Shown here: positions 41,864 to 50,305 of the stretch, piece by piece
Layout of the letters: every line of letters starts with the position of its first letter
Position numbering within the stretch: the first letter of the stretch is position 1
NCBI RefSeq assembly: GCF_009296025.1
Contig: NZ_CP045178.1
Span: 7,440,001-7,504,000, forward strand
Direction: 5' to 3'
DNA length: 64,000 nucleotides
Source: Streptomyces tsukubensis
GTDB lineage: Bacteria; Actinomycetota; Actinomycetes; Streptomycetales; Streptomycetaceae
Position numbers and translations under genes: made by a program
The notes under the pieces: model-generated
The model's input: the letters and a program-made list of their open reading frames with translations, nothing else
What the model was told of the DNA's origin: nothing
The model's database searches: none

Positions 41864-43897
41864 ATGATCCCGCTGCCGACCGTGCACTCCCGCAGCGCCG
41901 CGGCGGGTTTCACCCTGGACCCCGGACTCGCGGGCGCGGTACGGGCACTGGCCGGGGAACGGGACGTGCCGACGGCCGCGGTGCTGGCCGTGGCCCTGGA
42001 CGTGCTCCTCCTCCACCTCGGTGCCGACGTCCGGCCGGAGCTGCGGGCCAACCCGCCCTTCGGACAACTCCTCGCGGACGTACGGGACCGGGGCGCCGAC
42101 GGCCCGGCCGGGCAGGACGTGGCCGCTCGCGGCGGCCCGGCGCTCACCGTCGTCCCTGACCTCGCCTGCCGGGAGCCGGCGGGAGAGATCGAGTACCCCG
42201 AGGGCCTCCTCCCGCCGACCGCTGAGGCGGGGCTCGCGGACCGGTTCGTGCGGGTGCTGCGCCGGCTGGTGGCCGACCCCGCGCTGCCGGTGGCCGCGGT
42301 CGACGTGCTGCACCCGGCCGAGCGCTACCGGCTGCTGGAGGAACTGGTCGGTACGGAGGTGGAGTCGCCCCCGCTGACCCTGCCCGAGCTGGTGCGGCGC
42401 CAGGTGCGCGCGACCCCGGAGGCGCCGGCCGTGCAGGACGGCCGACAAGAACTGACGTACCGTCAGCTGGACGCCGAGTCCGACCGTCTGGCGGAGCGGC
42501 TGACCGCCTACGGGCTGGGGCCGGAGTCGCTCGTGGGGCTGGCCCTGCCGCGCTCCGCGGAGCTGGTGGTCGCCCTGCTCGGCATCCTGAAGTCCGGTGC
42601 CGGATACCTGCCGATCGACCCCCGCTACCCCAGCCGCCGCCTGGAGTTCCTGCTCTCCGACGCCGCCCCCGCCCTGCTGCTCACCGACACCGCGACGGCA
42701 CGGGCGCTCCCCGACCACGGCATCCCCCGCCACCGCGTCGACGCCCGAGCCCCTGAAAGCGGCGCTCCACCCCGGCGATCCGGCGGTGGAGCGGCGCGGC
42801 CGCCCCTGCGCCCCGACAACCTGGCCTACTTGATGTACACCTCGGGCTCGACGGGTACCCCCAAGGGAGTGGCGATCACCCACGCGGGCGTGGTGAACGG
42901 CGTCTCCCGGCTGGCCGCCGCCGTCGATCTGGGCCCCGGCGCCCGCGTCCTGGCGAGTACGTCCGTCAACTTCGACGTCTCGGTCTTCGAGGTGTTCGCC
43001 GCCCTGAGCACCGGAGCCGTGGTCGATGTCGTCCGCGACGTCCTGGCACTCGGCGAGCGCGGTGGCTGGACCGGCGGCGTCATGCACACCGTGCCCTCGG
43101 TCTTCGCCGAGATGCTCGACCGGTTCACCGGCCGGCTCGACGCCGGGGTGCTGATGTTCGCGGGAGAGGCACTGACCGGCGAGCTGGCCCGCCAGGTCCA
43201 CCGGGCGTTCCCCGGCACGTCGGTCGTCAACGCCTACGGGCAGACCGAGAGCTTCTACGCGACCGCCTACACCGTCCCACGCGGCGGCGCGGGCCGGGGA
43301 GCCGTCCCGATCGGCCGCCCCCTGGGCAACATGCGGGCCTACGTACTCGGTCCTGGACTCGCCCCCGTACCGCCCGGTGTCGCGGGGGAGTTGTACGTCG
43401 GCGGGGCGATCGGCCGCGGCTACCACGCCCGTCCGGGGCTGACGGCCGAACGGTTCGTCGCCGACCCGTTCGATCGGCCGGGGCGGCGCATGTACCGCAC
43501 GGGCGACCTGGCCCGCTGGAACGCCGAAGGACAGCTGGAGCATCTGGGCCGGGCGGACACCCAGATGAAGGTGCGCGGGATCCGCGTCGAGCCCGCCGAG
43601 ATCGAGTCGGTCCTGGCCGGTCACCCCGGCATCGCCCATGCCGCGGTCGCCGTACACCCCCGGCCTGGCTCCGTCGGCGGCCACATCGTCGCCTACATCG
43701 TCCCCGCCACCCCCTCCCGGACCGGCGCCGACGGCCAGGAGGCCGCTCTCGCGCCGAGGAAACTGCGCAGGTTCGTGGCGGACCGACTCCCCGACCACAT
43801 GATTCCCTCCACGTTCGTCGCCCTGGACAGGCTTCCGCTGGGCCCCAACGGCAAGCTGGACCGGGGGCGACTGCCCGTACCGGGGGGTGGCCGGTGA
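41864..43897 (+). CDS. C-remnant/A protein without carrier domain (trans-acting adenylation)
   Basis: 677 residues. Residues 1 to about 160 resemble the C-terminal lobe of a condensation domain, with no HHxxxDG. The rest is a full A domain: MYTSGSTGTPKG, NAYGQTESFYAT, YRTGDLARW, GRADTQMKVRG, LGPNGKLDR. The pocket reads about D-V-F-H-M-A-A-Y-A, the same subfamily as A1/A3/A4 of NRPS1. The protein ends right after A10, so it has no T domain and must load another protein. The orphan T of NRPS2, whose own A domain is broken, is the obvious target. ATG 41864 has AGAAGGAG nine bases upstream. Confidence 0.85.
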   Translation: MIPLPTVHSRSAAAGFTLDPGLAGAVRALAGERDVPTAAVLAVALDVLLLHLGADVRPELRANPPFGQLLADVRDRGADGPAGQDVAARGGPALTVVPDLACREPAGEIEYPEGLLPPTAEAGLADRFVRVLRRLVADPALPVAAVDVLHPAERYRLLEELVGTEVESPPLTLPELVRRQVRATPEAPAVQDGRQELTYRQLDAESDRLAERLTAYGLGPESLVGLALPRSAELVVALLGILKSGAGYLPIDPRYPSRRLEFLLSDAAPALLLTDTATARALPDHGIPRHRVDARAPESGAPPRRSGGGAARPPLRPDNLAYLMYTSGSTGTPKGVAITHAGVVNGVSRLAAAVDLGPGARVLASTSVNFDVSVFEVFAALSTGAVVDVVRDVLALGERGGWTGGVMHTVPSVFAEMLDRFTGRLDAGVLMFAGEALTGELARQVHRAFPGTSVVNAYGQTESFYATAYTVPRGGAGRGAVPIGRPLGNMRAYVLGPGLAPVPPGVAGELYVGGAIGRGYHARPGLTAERFVADPFDRPGRRMYRTGDLARWNAEGQLEHLGRADTQMKVRGIRVEPAEIESVLAGHPGIAHAAVAVHPRPGSVGGHIVAYIVPATPSRTGADGQEAALAPRKLRRFVADRLPDHMIPSTFVALDRLPLGPNGKLDRGRLPVPGGGR

Positions 43898-44207
43898 GTA
43901 CGGACGCCCCCGCGTCCCGCGCCCCATCACGCTCGCTGCAACGACTCACGGGCCCCCGCACTCCGCCACACGCCCGCGCGTCCTGCCGCCGACAGACCGA
44001 CCGTTCCGACCGCTCCGACCGACCGACCGCGTCCGCGTACCGTCCGCGGCACGCGAACCATGCGGCACGCGAACCATGCGGCACGCGAACCCTGCGGGGC
44101 GGGGACGCAGACGCGAGCGGGGACGCCGCGCGACCGCGAGGTGCCCCGGGGCGGAGAACCCGCCCCGGGGCGGTACGGGCCGCGGGGGATTCAGCCCGTG
44201 TCCAGGG
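43898..44207. other. Intergenic spacer with 16-bp tandem repeat
   Basis: 310 bases between convergent genes. GCGGCACGCGAACCAT repeats three times (44046-44093, last copy one mismatch). An open frame starting in GTGA overlap at 43894 crosses the spacer, but its sequence is low-complexity Arg/Pro-rich and runs into drrB antisense; I do not accept it as a gene. Confidence 0.6.
44143..44171. terminator. Perfect 12-bp hairpin, bidirectional terminator
   Basis: GCCCCGGGGCGG and CCGCCCCGGGGC with an AGAAC loop. It lies between the convergent A-protein and drrB stops, 37 bases from the drrB stop. Confidence 0.8.
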
Positions 44208-44999
44208 TCACCGCGTCTCGCGGTTGAACAGCGACTTCGACCAGTAGTAGCCGAGTACGGCCAGACCCACGCACCAGACCACGCTGAGCCACCCGTTGTG
44301 GCCGATCCCACCGCCGAGCAGCAGCCCGCGCAGGGTCTCGATGGCGGGGGTGAACGGCTGGTACTCGGCGACCGGCTGGAACCAGCCCGGCATCGCGTCG
44401 ACCGGCACGAAGGCACTGGAGATGAAGGGCAGGATGACCAGCGGCACCGCGTTGTTCCCGGCCGCCTCGCCGTTCGGGCTGGCCATGCCGACGGCGATCG
44501 CCATCCAGGTGAACGCCAGGGCGACCAGCACCAGCAGCCCGAACGCCGCCACCCACTCCACGACCGTCGCGTCCTTCGAGCGGAAACCGATGGCCACCGC
44601 CACCGCACCGACCAGGGTCACGCTGATGACCGAGCGCAGCACGCTGCCCGCGACGTGCCCGATCAGCACCGCACCCCGGTGGATCGCCATGGTGCGGAAC
44701 CGGGCCATGATGCCCTCGGTCATGTCGTCGGCCACGGACACCGAGGTCCCGACGAGGGTGGTGCCGATGGTCATCATCAGAATGCCGGGGGTGATGTAGG
44801 CGACGTACTCGGCGCGGTTCGCCCCGCCCCCGCCGATGCCCGCGCTCATCACGTCGCCGAAGACGTAGACGAACAGCAGCAACATGATGAGCGGGGTCAG
44901 CACCACATTCAGGGTCAGCGCCGGATAGCGCCGCGCGTGCAGCAGGTTGCGGCGCACCATCGTGGTCGAGTCGTGCACGGCGAAGGAGAGGGAACTCAT
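44208..44999 (-). CDS. drrB: ABC-2 type transporter permease (DrrB-like)
   Basis: A 263-residue membrane protein with six hydrophobic segments and the ABC-2 membrane fold of daunorubicin-type exporters (LTPLIMLLLFVYVFG, YITPGILMMTIG, SSAFVPVDAMPGWFQ, FTPAIETLRGLL). The ATG lies inside the end of the ATPase gene (44996-44999 overlap), so the pair is coupled. It is the probable exporter or self-resistance pump for the cluster product. Confidence 0.92.
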   Translation of the reverse strand: MSSLSFAVHDSTTMVRRNLLHARRYPALTLNVVLTPLIMLLLFVYVFGDVMSAGIGGGGANRAEYVAYITPGILMMTIGTTLVGTSVSVADDMTEGIMARFRTMAIHRGAVLIGHVAGSVLRSVISVTLVGAVAVAIGFRSKDATVVEWVAAFGLLVLVALAFTWMAIAVGMASPNGEAAGNNAVPLVILPFISSAFVPVDAMPGWFQPVAEYQPFTPAIETLRGLLLGGGIGHNGWLSVVWCVGLAVLGYYWSKSLFNRETR

Positions 45000-46072
45000 C
45001 GGACGGCCTCCTTGGCGGGCTGGTTGAGACCACCGGTCAGCGCGAAGAACACGTCGTCGAGGTCCGGGGTGTGCACGGTCAGTTCGTCCGCCTCGATGCC
45101 CGCGGCGTCCAGCCAGTCGAGGATCGAGCGCAGCTCCCGCTGCCCGCCGTCGCTGGGGATCCGCAGCGCGAGCGCCTCGTCGTCCCTGCTGACCTCGCGC
45201 AGCGCGAAGCCGGAGGAGTCCAGCCAGTCGAGGATCGAGCGCAGTTCGCGCCGGGTGCCGTCGCTGGAGGCCTGGCGCGCCAGCGCCTCGTCGTCGGTGG
45301 TCGCCTCGTTGAGCGCGGAGACCGCGGAACGGTAGGCGACGGGGTCGGCGAACCGCAGCCGCACGTGACCGCCGGGAATGAGCCGTTTCAGCTCCTCCGC
45401 GGTTCCCTCGGCGGCGATCCTGCCGTCGCTCAGCACGGCGATCCGGTCGGCGAGTTCGTCCGCCTCCTCCAGATACTGCGTGGTGAGGAAGACGGTGACC
45501 CCGCCGGAGACCAGCTCACGGATGATCTGCCACGTGTTGTGGCGGCTGCGCGGGTCGAGGCCGGTCGTCGGCTCGTCGAGGAAGATGATGCGCGGGTCGC
45601 CGACGAGCGTCATGGCGATGTCCAGGCGGCGCTTCATGCCGCCCGAGTAGGTGGACGCGGGCTTCTTCGCCACGTCCGTCAGGTGGAAGCGCTCCAGCAG
45701 CTCCGCCACGGTGCGCCGGCCCTCGCCGCGCGAGAGATGGTGCAGGTCGGCCATGAGGATCATGTTCTCCTCGCCCGTGATCAGACCGTCGACGGCGGAG
45801 AACTGCCCGGTGACCCCGATCGAGGCGCGAACGTTCTGCGGGTCCGAGGCCAGATCGTGCCCGCCGACGTACAACTCGTCGGCCTGGTACGTGATGAGCG
45901 TCGAGAGGATCTTCACCACCGTGGTCTTGCCCGCACCGTTCGGCCCGAGCAGCGAGAAGATGCTGCCGGTCGGCACCGTCAGGTCGATGCCGTCGAGAAT
46001 CGTCTTCTCCCCGTAGGACTTTCGCAGCCCCCTGGCCGCGATGGCGAGTGATTGCGATGCCGTGGTCGTCAT
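44996..46072 (-). CDS. drrA: ABC transporter ATPase (DrrA-like) with duplicated C-terminal segment
   Basis: 358 residues. Walker A GPNGAGKTT, signature YSGGMKRRL, Walker B RIIFLDEPTTGLD and H-loop LTTQYLEEAD are intact. The C-terminal part contains a tandem duplication: DDEALA...RRELRSILDWLDSSG is followed 37 residues on by DDEALA...QRELRSILDWLDAAG. In DNA, the GTCCAGCCAGTCGAGGATCG blocks at 45107 and 45218 are exactly 111 bases apart. The insertion sits in the DrrA regulatory tail, not the nucleotide domain. The SARP-like box just upstream suggests activation by the adjacent regulator. Confidence 0.93.
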   Translation of the reverse strand: MTTTASQSLAIAARGLRKSYGEKTILDGIDLTVPTGSIFSLLGPNGAGKTTVVKILSTLITYQADELYVGGHDLASDPQNVRASIGVTGQFSAVDGLITGEENMILMADLHHLSRGEGRRTVAELLERFHLTDVAKKPASTYSGGMKRRLDIAMTLVGDPRIIFLDEPTTGLDPRSRHNTWQIIRELVSGGVTVFLTTQYLEEADELADRIAVLSDGRIAAEGTAEELKRLIPGGHVRLRFADPVAYRSAVSALNEATTDDEALARQASSDGTRRELRSILDWLDSSGFALREVSRDDEALALRIPSDGGQRELRSILDWLDAAGIEADELTVHTPDLDDVFFALTGGLNQPAKEAVR

Positions 46073-46096
46073 GCGGCAGACACTGCGGTACGCCGC

Positions 46097-46125
46097 ATTC
46101 AGCGGGGTTTCACCGTGGCTTCAAC
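46097..46125 (-). promoter_or_regulatory. Candidate SARP-binding direct repeats upstream of drrA
   Basis: On the minus strand three heptamers of form G-N-TGAA-N (GTTGAAG, GGTGAAA, GCTGAAT) are spaced exactly 11 bases (TTCA on + at 46120, 46109, 46098). Eleven-base spacing is the established hallmark of SARP operators. They lie 26-53 bases before the drrA ATG, with a weak TACCGC -10 candidate six bases after the last repeat. An overlapping inverted repeat GGGGTTTCA/TGAAACCCC spans 46104-46138. Confidence 0.6.
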
Positions 46126-46200
46126 CCCTTGAAACCCCCGCTCGCACGGTTTTTGGAGCGCCCCCGAACAGGCATTCCGCGCCGGTGGACGGCGGCGTCC

Positions 46201-46284
46201 CGCTGTCTCGGAACCGCTGTCTCGGACGCGCTGTCCCGGACCCGCTGTCGCGGAACCGCTGTCTCGAACTCGCTGTCTCAGACC
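46201..46284. repeat. 14-bp tandem repeat, six copies, overlapping the SARP stop
   Basis: Units of type CGCTGTCTCGGAAC start at 46201, 46215, 46229, 46243, 46257 and 46271, each with up to three changes. The last copies run over the SARP stop codon (46278-46280), so the repeat array grew at the gene's 3' end and lies in the drrA leader spacer. Confidence 0.92.
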
Positions 46285-49200
46285 CGCTCGGAGACCAGGG
46301 CCCGCGCGGCCTCCCGCAGTTCGTCGCGCTCCAGCGCGGCAGCGCGGGACACCGCGTCCGCCCAGGCTGCGGCGTCCGCAGCCTCGGCCGCCCGCCTGGC
46401 CCGCGCCGCCGACATCGTCGGCTGGAACTCGCGCAGCACCCGCAGCCGCTCGGCCAACGCCACCAGCCGTACCGCCGACGCGTCCCCCGAGGCGAGCCCC
46501 GCCATCCCCAGCGCGTGCAGCACCGTCCCGAACACCGGCAGTTCCCTGGGTGTGCGCGGCGGTCCCGACAACAGTGTCAGCAGCCGCTGGCGCAGCCGTC
46601 CGACGGCCTCCGCCACCAGGTCGAGCCGGTCCGCGTGCGCGTGCGCCGTCACCGCGGCCGACTGGATCTCCAGCGCCCACGGGTCCAGCCACGGGTCGCC
46701 GCCGTGCGCGGGGTCCGCGTCGGCCATCCGTTCCACCGCGGTGCGCCACAGGCCGAGCCCTGTCTCCGTGCGCCCCCGCGCGAGCGCGATCTCGGCACGC
46801 CCGCCCAGGTCGGAGATGTGGGAGGCGTCACCTGGCCGGGTGCTGTCGCCCGCCGCCTGCCGCAGCCAGTACTCCGCCTCGTCCAGTTCGCCCCGTTGCA
46901 GGCAGGCCAGCACCAGGCCTCGGCGGACGCCGATCGAGTCGTGCTCCTCGTCGAGCCGAGGCAACGCCTCCAGCGCCGTCTTCAGATGCCCGTACGCGGC
47001 GTCTCCCTGCTCCGTCTGCAGACACATGTCGCTCACTCGTGCGTGCGCCATGACCTGGAGCGAGGGATTGGCGACCGACGCCAGAGCCGCGATCATCCGG
47101 CGGGCCGAGGCGAGCGCGCGGTCGAAGTCGTGCTCGTACTCCCAGACGTACGTGGCGACACACTCGGCGATCCCCGCGACCAGCGGAAGCCCGCTGTCGC
47201 ACAGCCGCCGCAGCACCTCGTACCTGGGCGCCACCATCTCGGGGATCGCGCTCAGCACCAGCGCGGTGGCACAGAGCAGTGTGTCGGGCCGCGCGGGCGG
47301 CAGCCGCCGCAGCGTCACCAACTGCCGCACCACGGTGGCCTGCGGGCGGTAGCCCATGAGCAGGCTCGCCGTGCACAGCACGGCGGCGACACGGGTGACC
47401 TCGACGTAGTCGGGCTCGGGAGCGTAGTGCGAGAGCGGCGGCCCGGTGTCGGCGGCGAGCGCCGCCAGCCTCGGGTAGTTGGAGTCGGTCGACCACAGCG
47501 CGGCGAGCACCGCCGTCAGCGCCGCGATGGAGGGCCCGTCCCCCCGGGCCAGCGCGTACCGCAGCGCCAGGACGAGGTTGTCCTGCTCGGCGCGGATCAA
47601 CTCCCAGTCCGCCAGGGGATCCGACCCGAACAGGACGTCGTGGTACGCGACCCCGAACCCCCGCGCCCAGTCCAGGAACCGGTCGACGGCCGACTCCCCC
47701 TCTCCCGCCTCCGCACGCCGGGCGGCGCTGAACTCCCGCAAGGTCTCCAGCATTCGGCACCGGACCCCCACCGGTCCGTCCACCACCGTGACGAGCGACT
47801 GCCCGGCCAACTGCTCCAGCATCAGGAGGGCGTCCTCACCCAGCACGTGTTCCGCCGCCTCCCCCGAGAAGCCGCCGGGGAACACCGACAGCGTGCGCAG
47901 CGCCGCCTTGGCGTCCTCGGTGAGGAGGTTCCAGCTCCACTCCACGACCGCGTGCAGCGTGCGATGGCGCTCGGGCACGTCCCGCGCACCGCCGCGCAGC
48001 AGCGCGAACCGGTCGCCGATCCGCCGGGCGATCTCCGGAACCGACATCACCCGCACCCGAGCCGCGGCCAACTCCACGGCCAGCGGCAGCCCGTCCAGGT
48101 GCCCGCACAGCTCGGCCACCGCGTCCGGCGGCAGCCGCACACCGGGCCGGGCGGCCCGCGCCCGCTGCGTGAACAGCTCCACGGACGTCTCCAGGCCCAG
48201 CTCCGGCAGCGCGTACACCGCCTCCGAGGTCAGGCCGAGCGGCGCCCGGCTGGTGGCCAGGACCCGCAGCTCTTTCGACGACGACACCAGCGCCTGTACG
48301 AGGTCGGCCGCGCCACCGATGACGTGTTCGCAGTTGTCCAGCACCAGCAGCACGGGACCCGAGCCCAGCACCCCCAGAATCCCGGACACCGGGTCCGCCG
48401 AGACGTGTCTGCTCACTCCGGTGTGCCGGTTCTCGCCCGCCCCGAGCGTCGACGCCACCTCGGCGGCCACATCACCGTCGGCCGTGACGCCGACGAGCGG
48501 CACGAAGTGCACGACGTGCTGCTCGGCGCGGCGGCTGACGGCGTACGCGAGCCGCGTCTTGCCGAGCCCGCCGGGGCCGGTGACGGTCACCGCCCGCGAG
48601 GCGCGCAGCAGCTTTTCGACCGAGGCGATGTCCCCGTCGCGCCCCAGCAGTGGGTTCGGCTCGTGCGGGACCCCGTGCCGCACCACGGGCGCCGCCCCGT
48701 GCAGCAGCTCCTGATGTACGGCTCTGAGCGCCGCGCCGGGGTCCGTGCCGAGTTCGTCGCGCAACTCGCGCCGGTACGCCTCGTACCGGGTCAGCGCGGC
48801 CGACGGTCCGGCGGCCGCCCCTTCGCCGCGCAGCAGTTGGGCGAGGACCTCCTCGTCACGGGGGTGTTCGGACGCGGCCACCGCCAGCGGCCCGGCGGCC
48901 TCGGCATGCCGCCCCAGTCGTGCGAGGGCGAGCCCCTGCGCGCGGACCAGCGAGCCGCGTACGGGGGCCCGTTCGGCGCGCAGGGAGGCGAGAGGGCCGC
49001 TCTCCCCGTCCAGGGCGCCGTCCCACAGGGCGAGCCCGGCCTCGGCGGAGGCAAGCGAACCCGCGTGGTCCCCGGCCCTGGCCCGTTCGGCCGAGGCGGC
49101 GGCGTGCAGCAGGAGCGCGGCGGCGTCCACCCGCCACTCGGCGAGGGCGAGGCGGTAGCCGTTCGGGGTGCTGGCCACGAGATCGGCGCCGAGCAGCGCG

Positions 49201-49403
49201 CGGGCCCGTGAGACCAGGACCTGAAGCGCCTTGGCGGGCCGCTCGGGCAGTTCGTCCGGCCACAGCCCCGCCACCAGCCGGTCGGTGCTGCACCCTCTGC
49301 GCAGATCCTCCGCGAGGAGGGCGAGGAGCTCGCGGATCCGGGGTGCGGTGACTTCCTGTCCGTAGTAGGCGACACGCGACAGCAAGGTCAGATCGGTGCT
49401 CAC
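46278..49403 (-). CDS. Large SARP/AfsR-type regulator
   Basis: 1041 residues. N-terminal winged-helix DNA-binding domain (about 1-90: APRIRELLALLAEDLRRG, LQVLVSRARALLG), bacterial transcriptional activator domain (about 95-240: RYEAYRRELRDELG), STAND/NB-ARC ATPase (about 260-530: GPGGLGKTRLA, VLLVLDNCEH, LATSRAPLG) and a C-terminal TPR-like part. Proteins of this layout are pathway activators binding 11-bp direct repeats. GTG 49403 gives MSTDLTLLSRV, a normal SARP N-terminus. The drrA box downstream is a likely target. The gene is followed by drrAB in the same direction and preceded by a minisatellite. Confidence 0.92.
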   Translation of the reverse strand: MSTDLTLLSRVAYYGQEVTAPRIRELLALLAEDLRRGCSTDRLVAGLWPDELPERPAKALQVLVSRARALLGADLVASTPNGYRLALAEWRVDAAALLLHAAASAERARAGDHAGSLASAEAGLALWDGALDGESGPLASLRAERAPVRGSLVRAQGLALARLGRHAEAAGPLAVAASEHPRDEEVLAQLLRGEGAAAGPSAALTRYEAYRRELRDELGTDPGAALRAVHQELLHGAAPVVRHGVPHEPNPLLGRDGDIASVEKLLRASRAVTVTGPGGLGKTRLAYAVSRRAEQHVVHFVPLVGVTADGDVAAEVASTLGAGENRHTGVSRHVSADPVSGILGVLGSGPVLLVLDNCEHVIGGAADLVQALVSSSKELRVLATSRAPLGLTSEAVYALPELGLETSVELFTQRARAARPGVRLPPDAVAELCGHLDGLPLAVELAAARVRVMSVPEIARRIGDRFALLRGGARDVPERHRTLHAVVEWSWNLLTEDAKAALRTLSVFPGGFSGEAAEHVLGEDALLMLEQLAGQSLVTVVDGPVGVRCRMLETLREFSAARRAEAGEGESAVDRFLDWARGFGVAYHDVLFGSDPLADWELIRAEQDNLVLALRYALARGDGPSIAALTAVLAALWSTDSNYPRLAALAADTGPPLSHYAPEPDYVEVTRVAAVLCTASLLMGYRPQATVVRQLVTLRRLPPARPDTLLCATALVLSAIPEMVAPRYEVLRRLCDSGLPLVAGIAECVATYVWEYEHDFDRALASARRMIAALASVANPSLQVMAHARVSDMCLQTEQGDAAYGHLKTALEALPRLDEEHDSIGVRRGLVLACLQRGELDEAEYWLRQAAGDSTRPGDASHISDLGGRAEIALARGRTETGLGLWRTAVERMADADPAHGGDPWLDPWALEIQSAAVTAHAHADRLDLVAEAVGRLRQRLLTLLSGPPRTPRELPVFGTVLHALGMAGLASGDASAVRLVALAERLRVLREFQPTMSAARARRAAEAADAAAWADAVSRAAALERDELREAARALVSERV

Positions 49404-49876
49404 CCGCGCAGATTATCCAAGAGGCCCGTCGGCCCCGCACGCGTGCGAGTGTTCGAGCCACCCGGCCCGCGACCCGCGCCGGAGGGGCTTGGCCCGGCAC
49501 GGGCCGATGGGCCAGGAGGAAGGTCCGCGCTCCGGAGACCACGAGTGGCCGGGCGCGGGCGTCCTGCGCCGGTCTCGCGGAACCGGGTCCGGCCGGCGCG
49601 ACGCCGACGTCCGGCGCCGGGAACCGGTCGGCCGCGAGCCGTTCACCGGCGCGTCGAGCAGCCGGACGGCGGGCGTGCCGCGCCCCGGTTCACCACCGCG
49701 CGAGAAGACCCGACCTCGCGGCCCGGGGCAGGGACAGCGCCTTGGCCCAGGGCAGGGACGGGCTCCTCGTCCCAGGACCGGGGTGGCCCGATCCCTCGGT
49801 CCGGCACAGGCGAGGCTCGACCTTTCGGTCCGGGGCTGGAGTGGCACGCTCTCCGGGACCGGGGCCGGGGCGGCCC
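49404..49876. other. Gene-free stretch upstream of the SARP
   Basis: 473 bases of G/C-rich DNA between the SARP start and the minisatellite. Overlapping frames exist on both strands but carry no family motif and their compositions are Arg/Gly/Pro-biased. The SARP promoter should be here; no clear -10/-35 pair was identified. Confidence 0.5.
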
Positions 49877-50290
49877 GCTCCCTCGGCCCAGGACCGGGTG
49901 GGCCGCTCCCTCGGCCGACCGGGTGGGCCGCTCCCTCGGCTCAGGACCGGCGAGGCCCGCCCCCTCGGCCCAGGACCGGGTGGCCCGTCCCTTCGGCCTA
50001 CGACCGGGTGGCCCGTCCCCTCGGCCTACGACCGGGTGGGCCGCTCCCTCGGCTCAGGACCGGCGAGGCCCGCCCCCTCGGCTCAGGACCGGCGAGGCCC
50101 GCCCCCTCGGCCCAGGACCGGGTGGCCCGTCCCCTCGGCCCAGGACCGGGTGGCCCGTCCCCTCGGCCTACGACCGGGGTGGCCCGCTCCCTCGGCCTAC
50201 GACCGGGTGGCCCGCTCCCTCGGCCCAGGACCGGGTGGCCCGTCCCCTCGGCTCAGGACCGGCGAGGCCCGTCCCCTCGGCCCGCCCCCG
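49877..50290. repeat. 28-bp minisatellite, about 15 copies
   Basis: Degenerate tandem units of type CCTCGGCCCAGGACCGGG followed by TGGCCCGTCC. Sub-variants carry TACGACCGGG or CAGGACCGGCGAGG, and these alternate, showing nested duplications. 28 is not a multiple of three, and no frame is conserved. It lies 16 bases after the hydroxymandelate oxidase stop. Confidence 0.93.
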
Positions 50291-50305
50291 GCGGGGCCCG
50301 CCACC

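Noticed and set aside
8950..43897. MbtH-like helper gene
   Set aside because: Searched for a 60-75 aa protein with the typical Trp/Pro pattern in the cluster region and found none; one may exist elsewhere.
43894..44247. A 117-codon frame starting in GTGA overlap after the trans A protein
   Set aside because: It looks like a coupled gene start but is low-complexity, contains a 16-bp tandem repeat and a terminator hairpin, and runs antisense into drrB.
49877..50290. CRISPR-like array
   Set aside because: Units are contiguous, with no unique spacers and no cas genes; it is a minisatellite.
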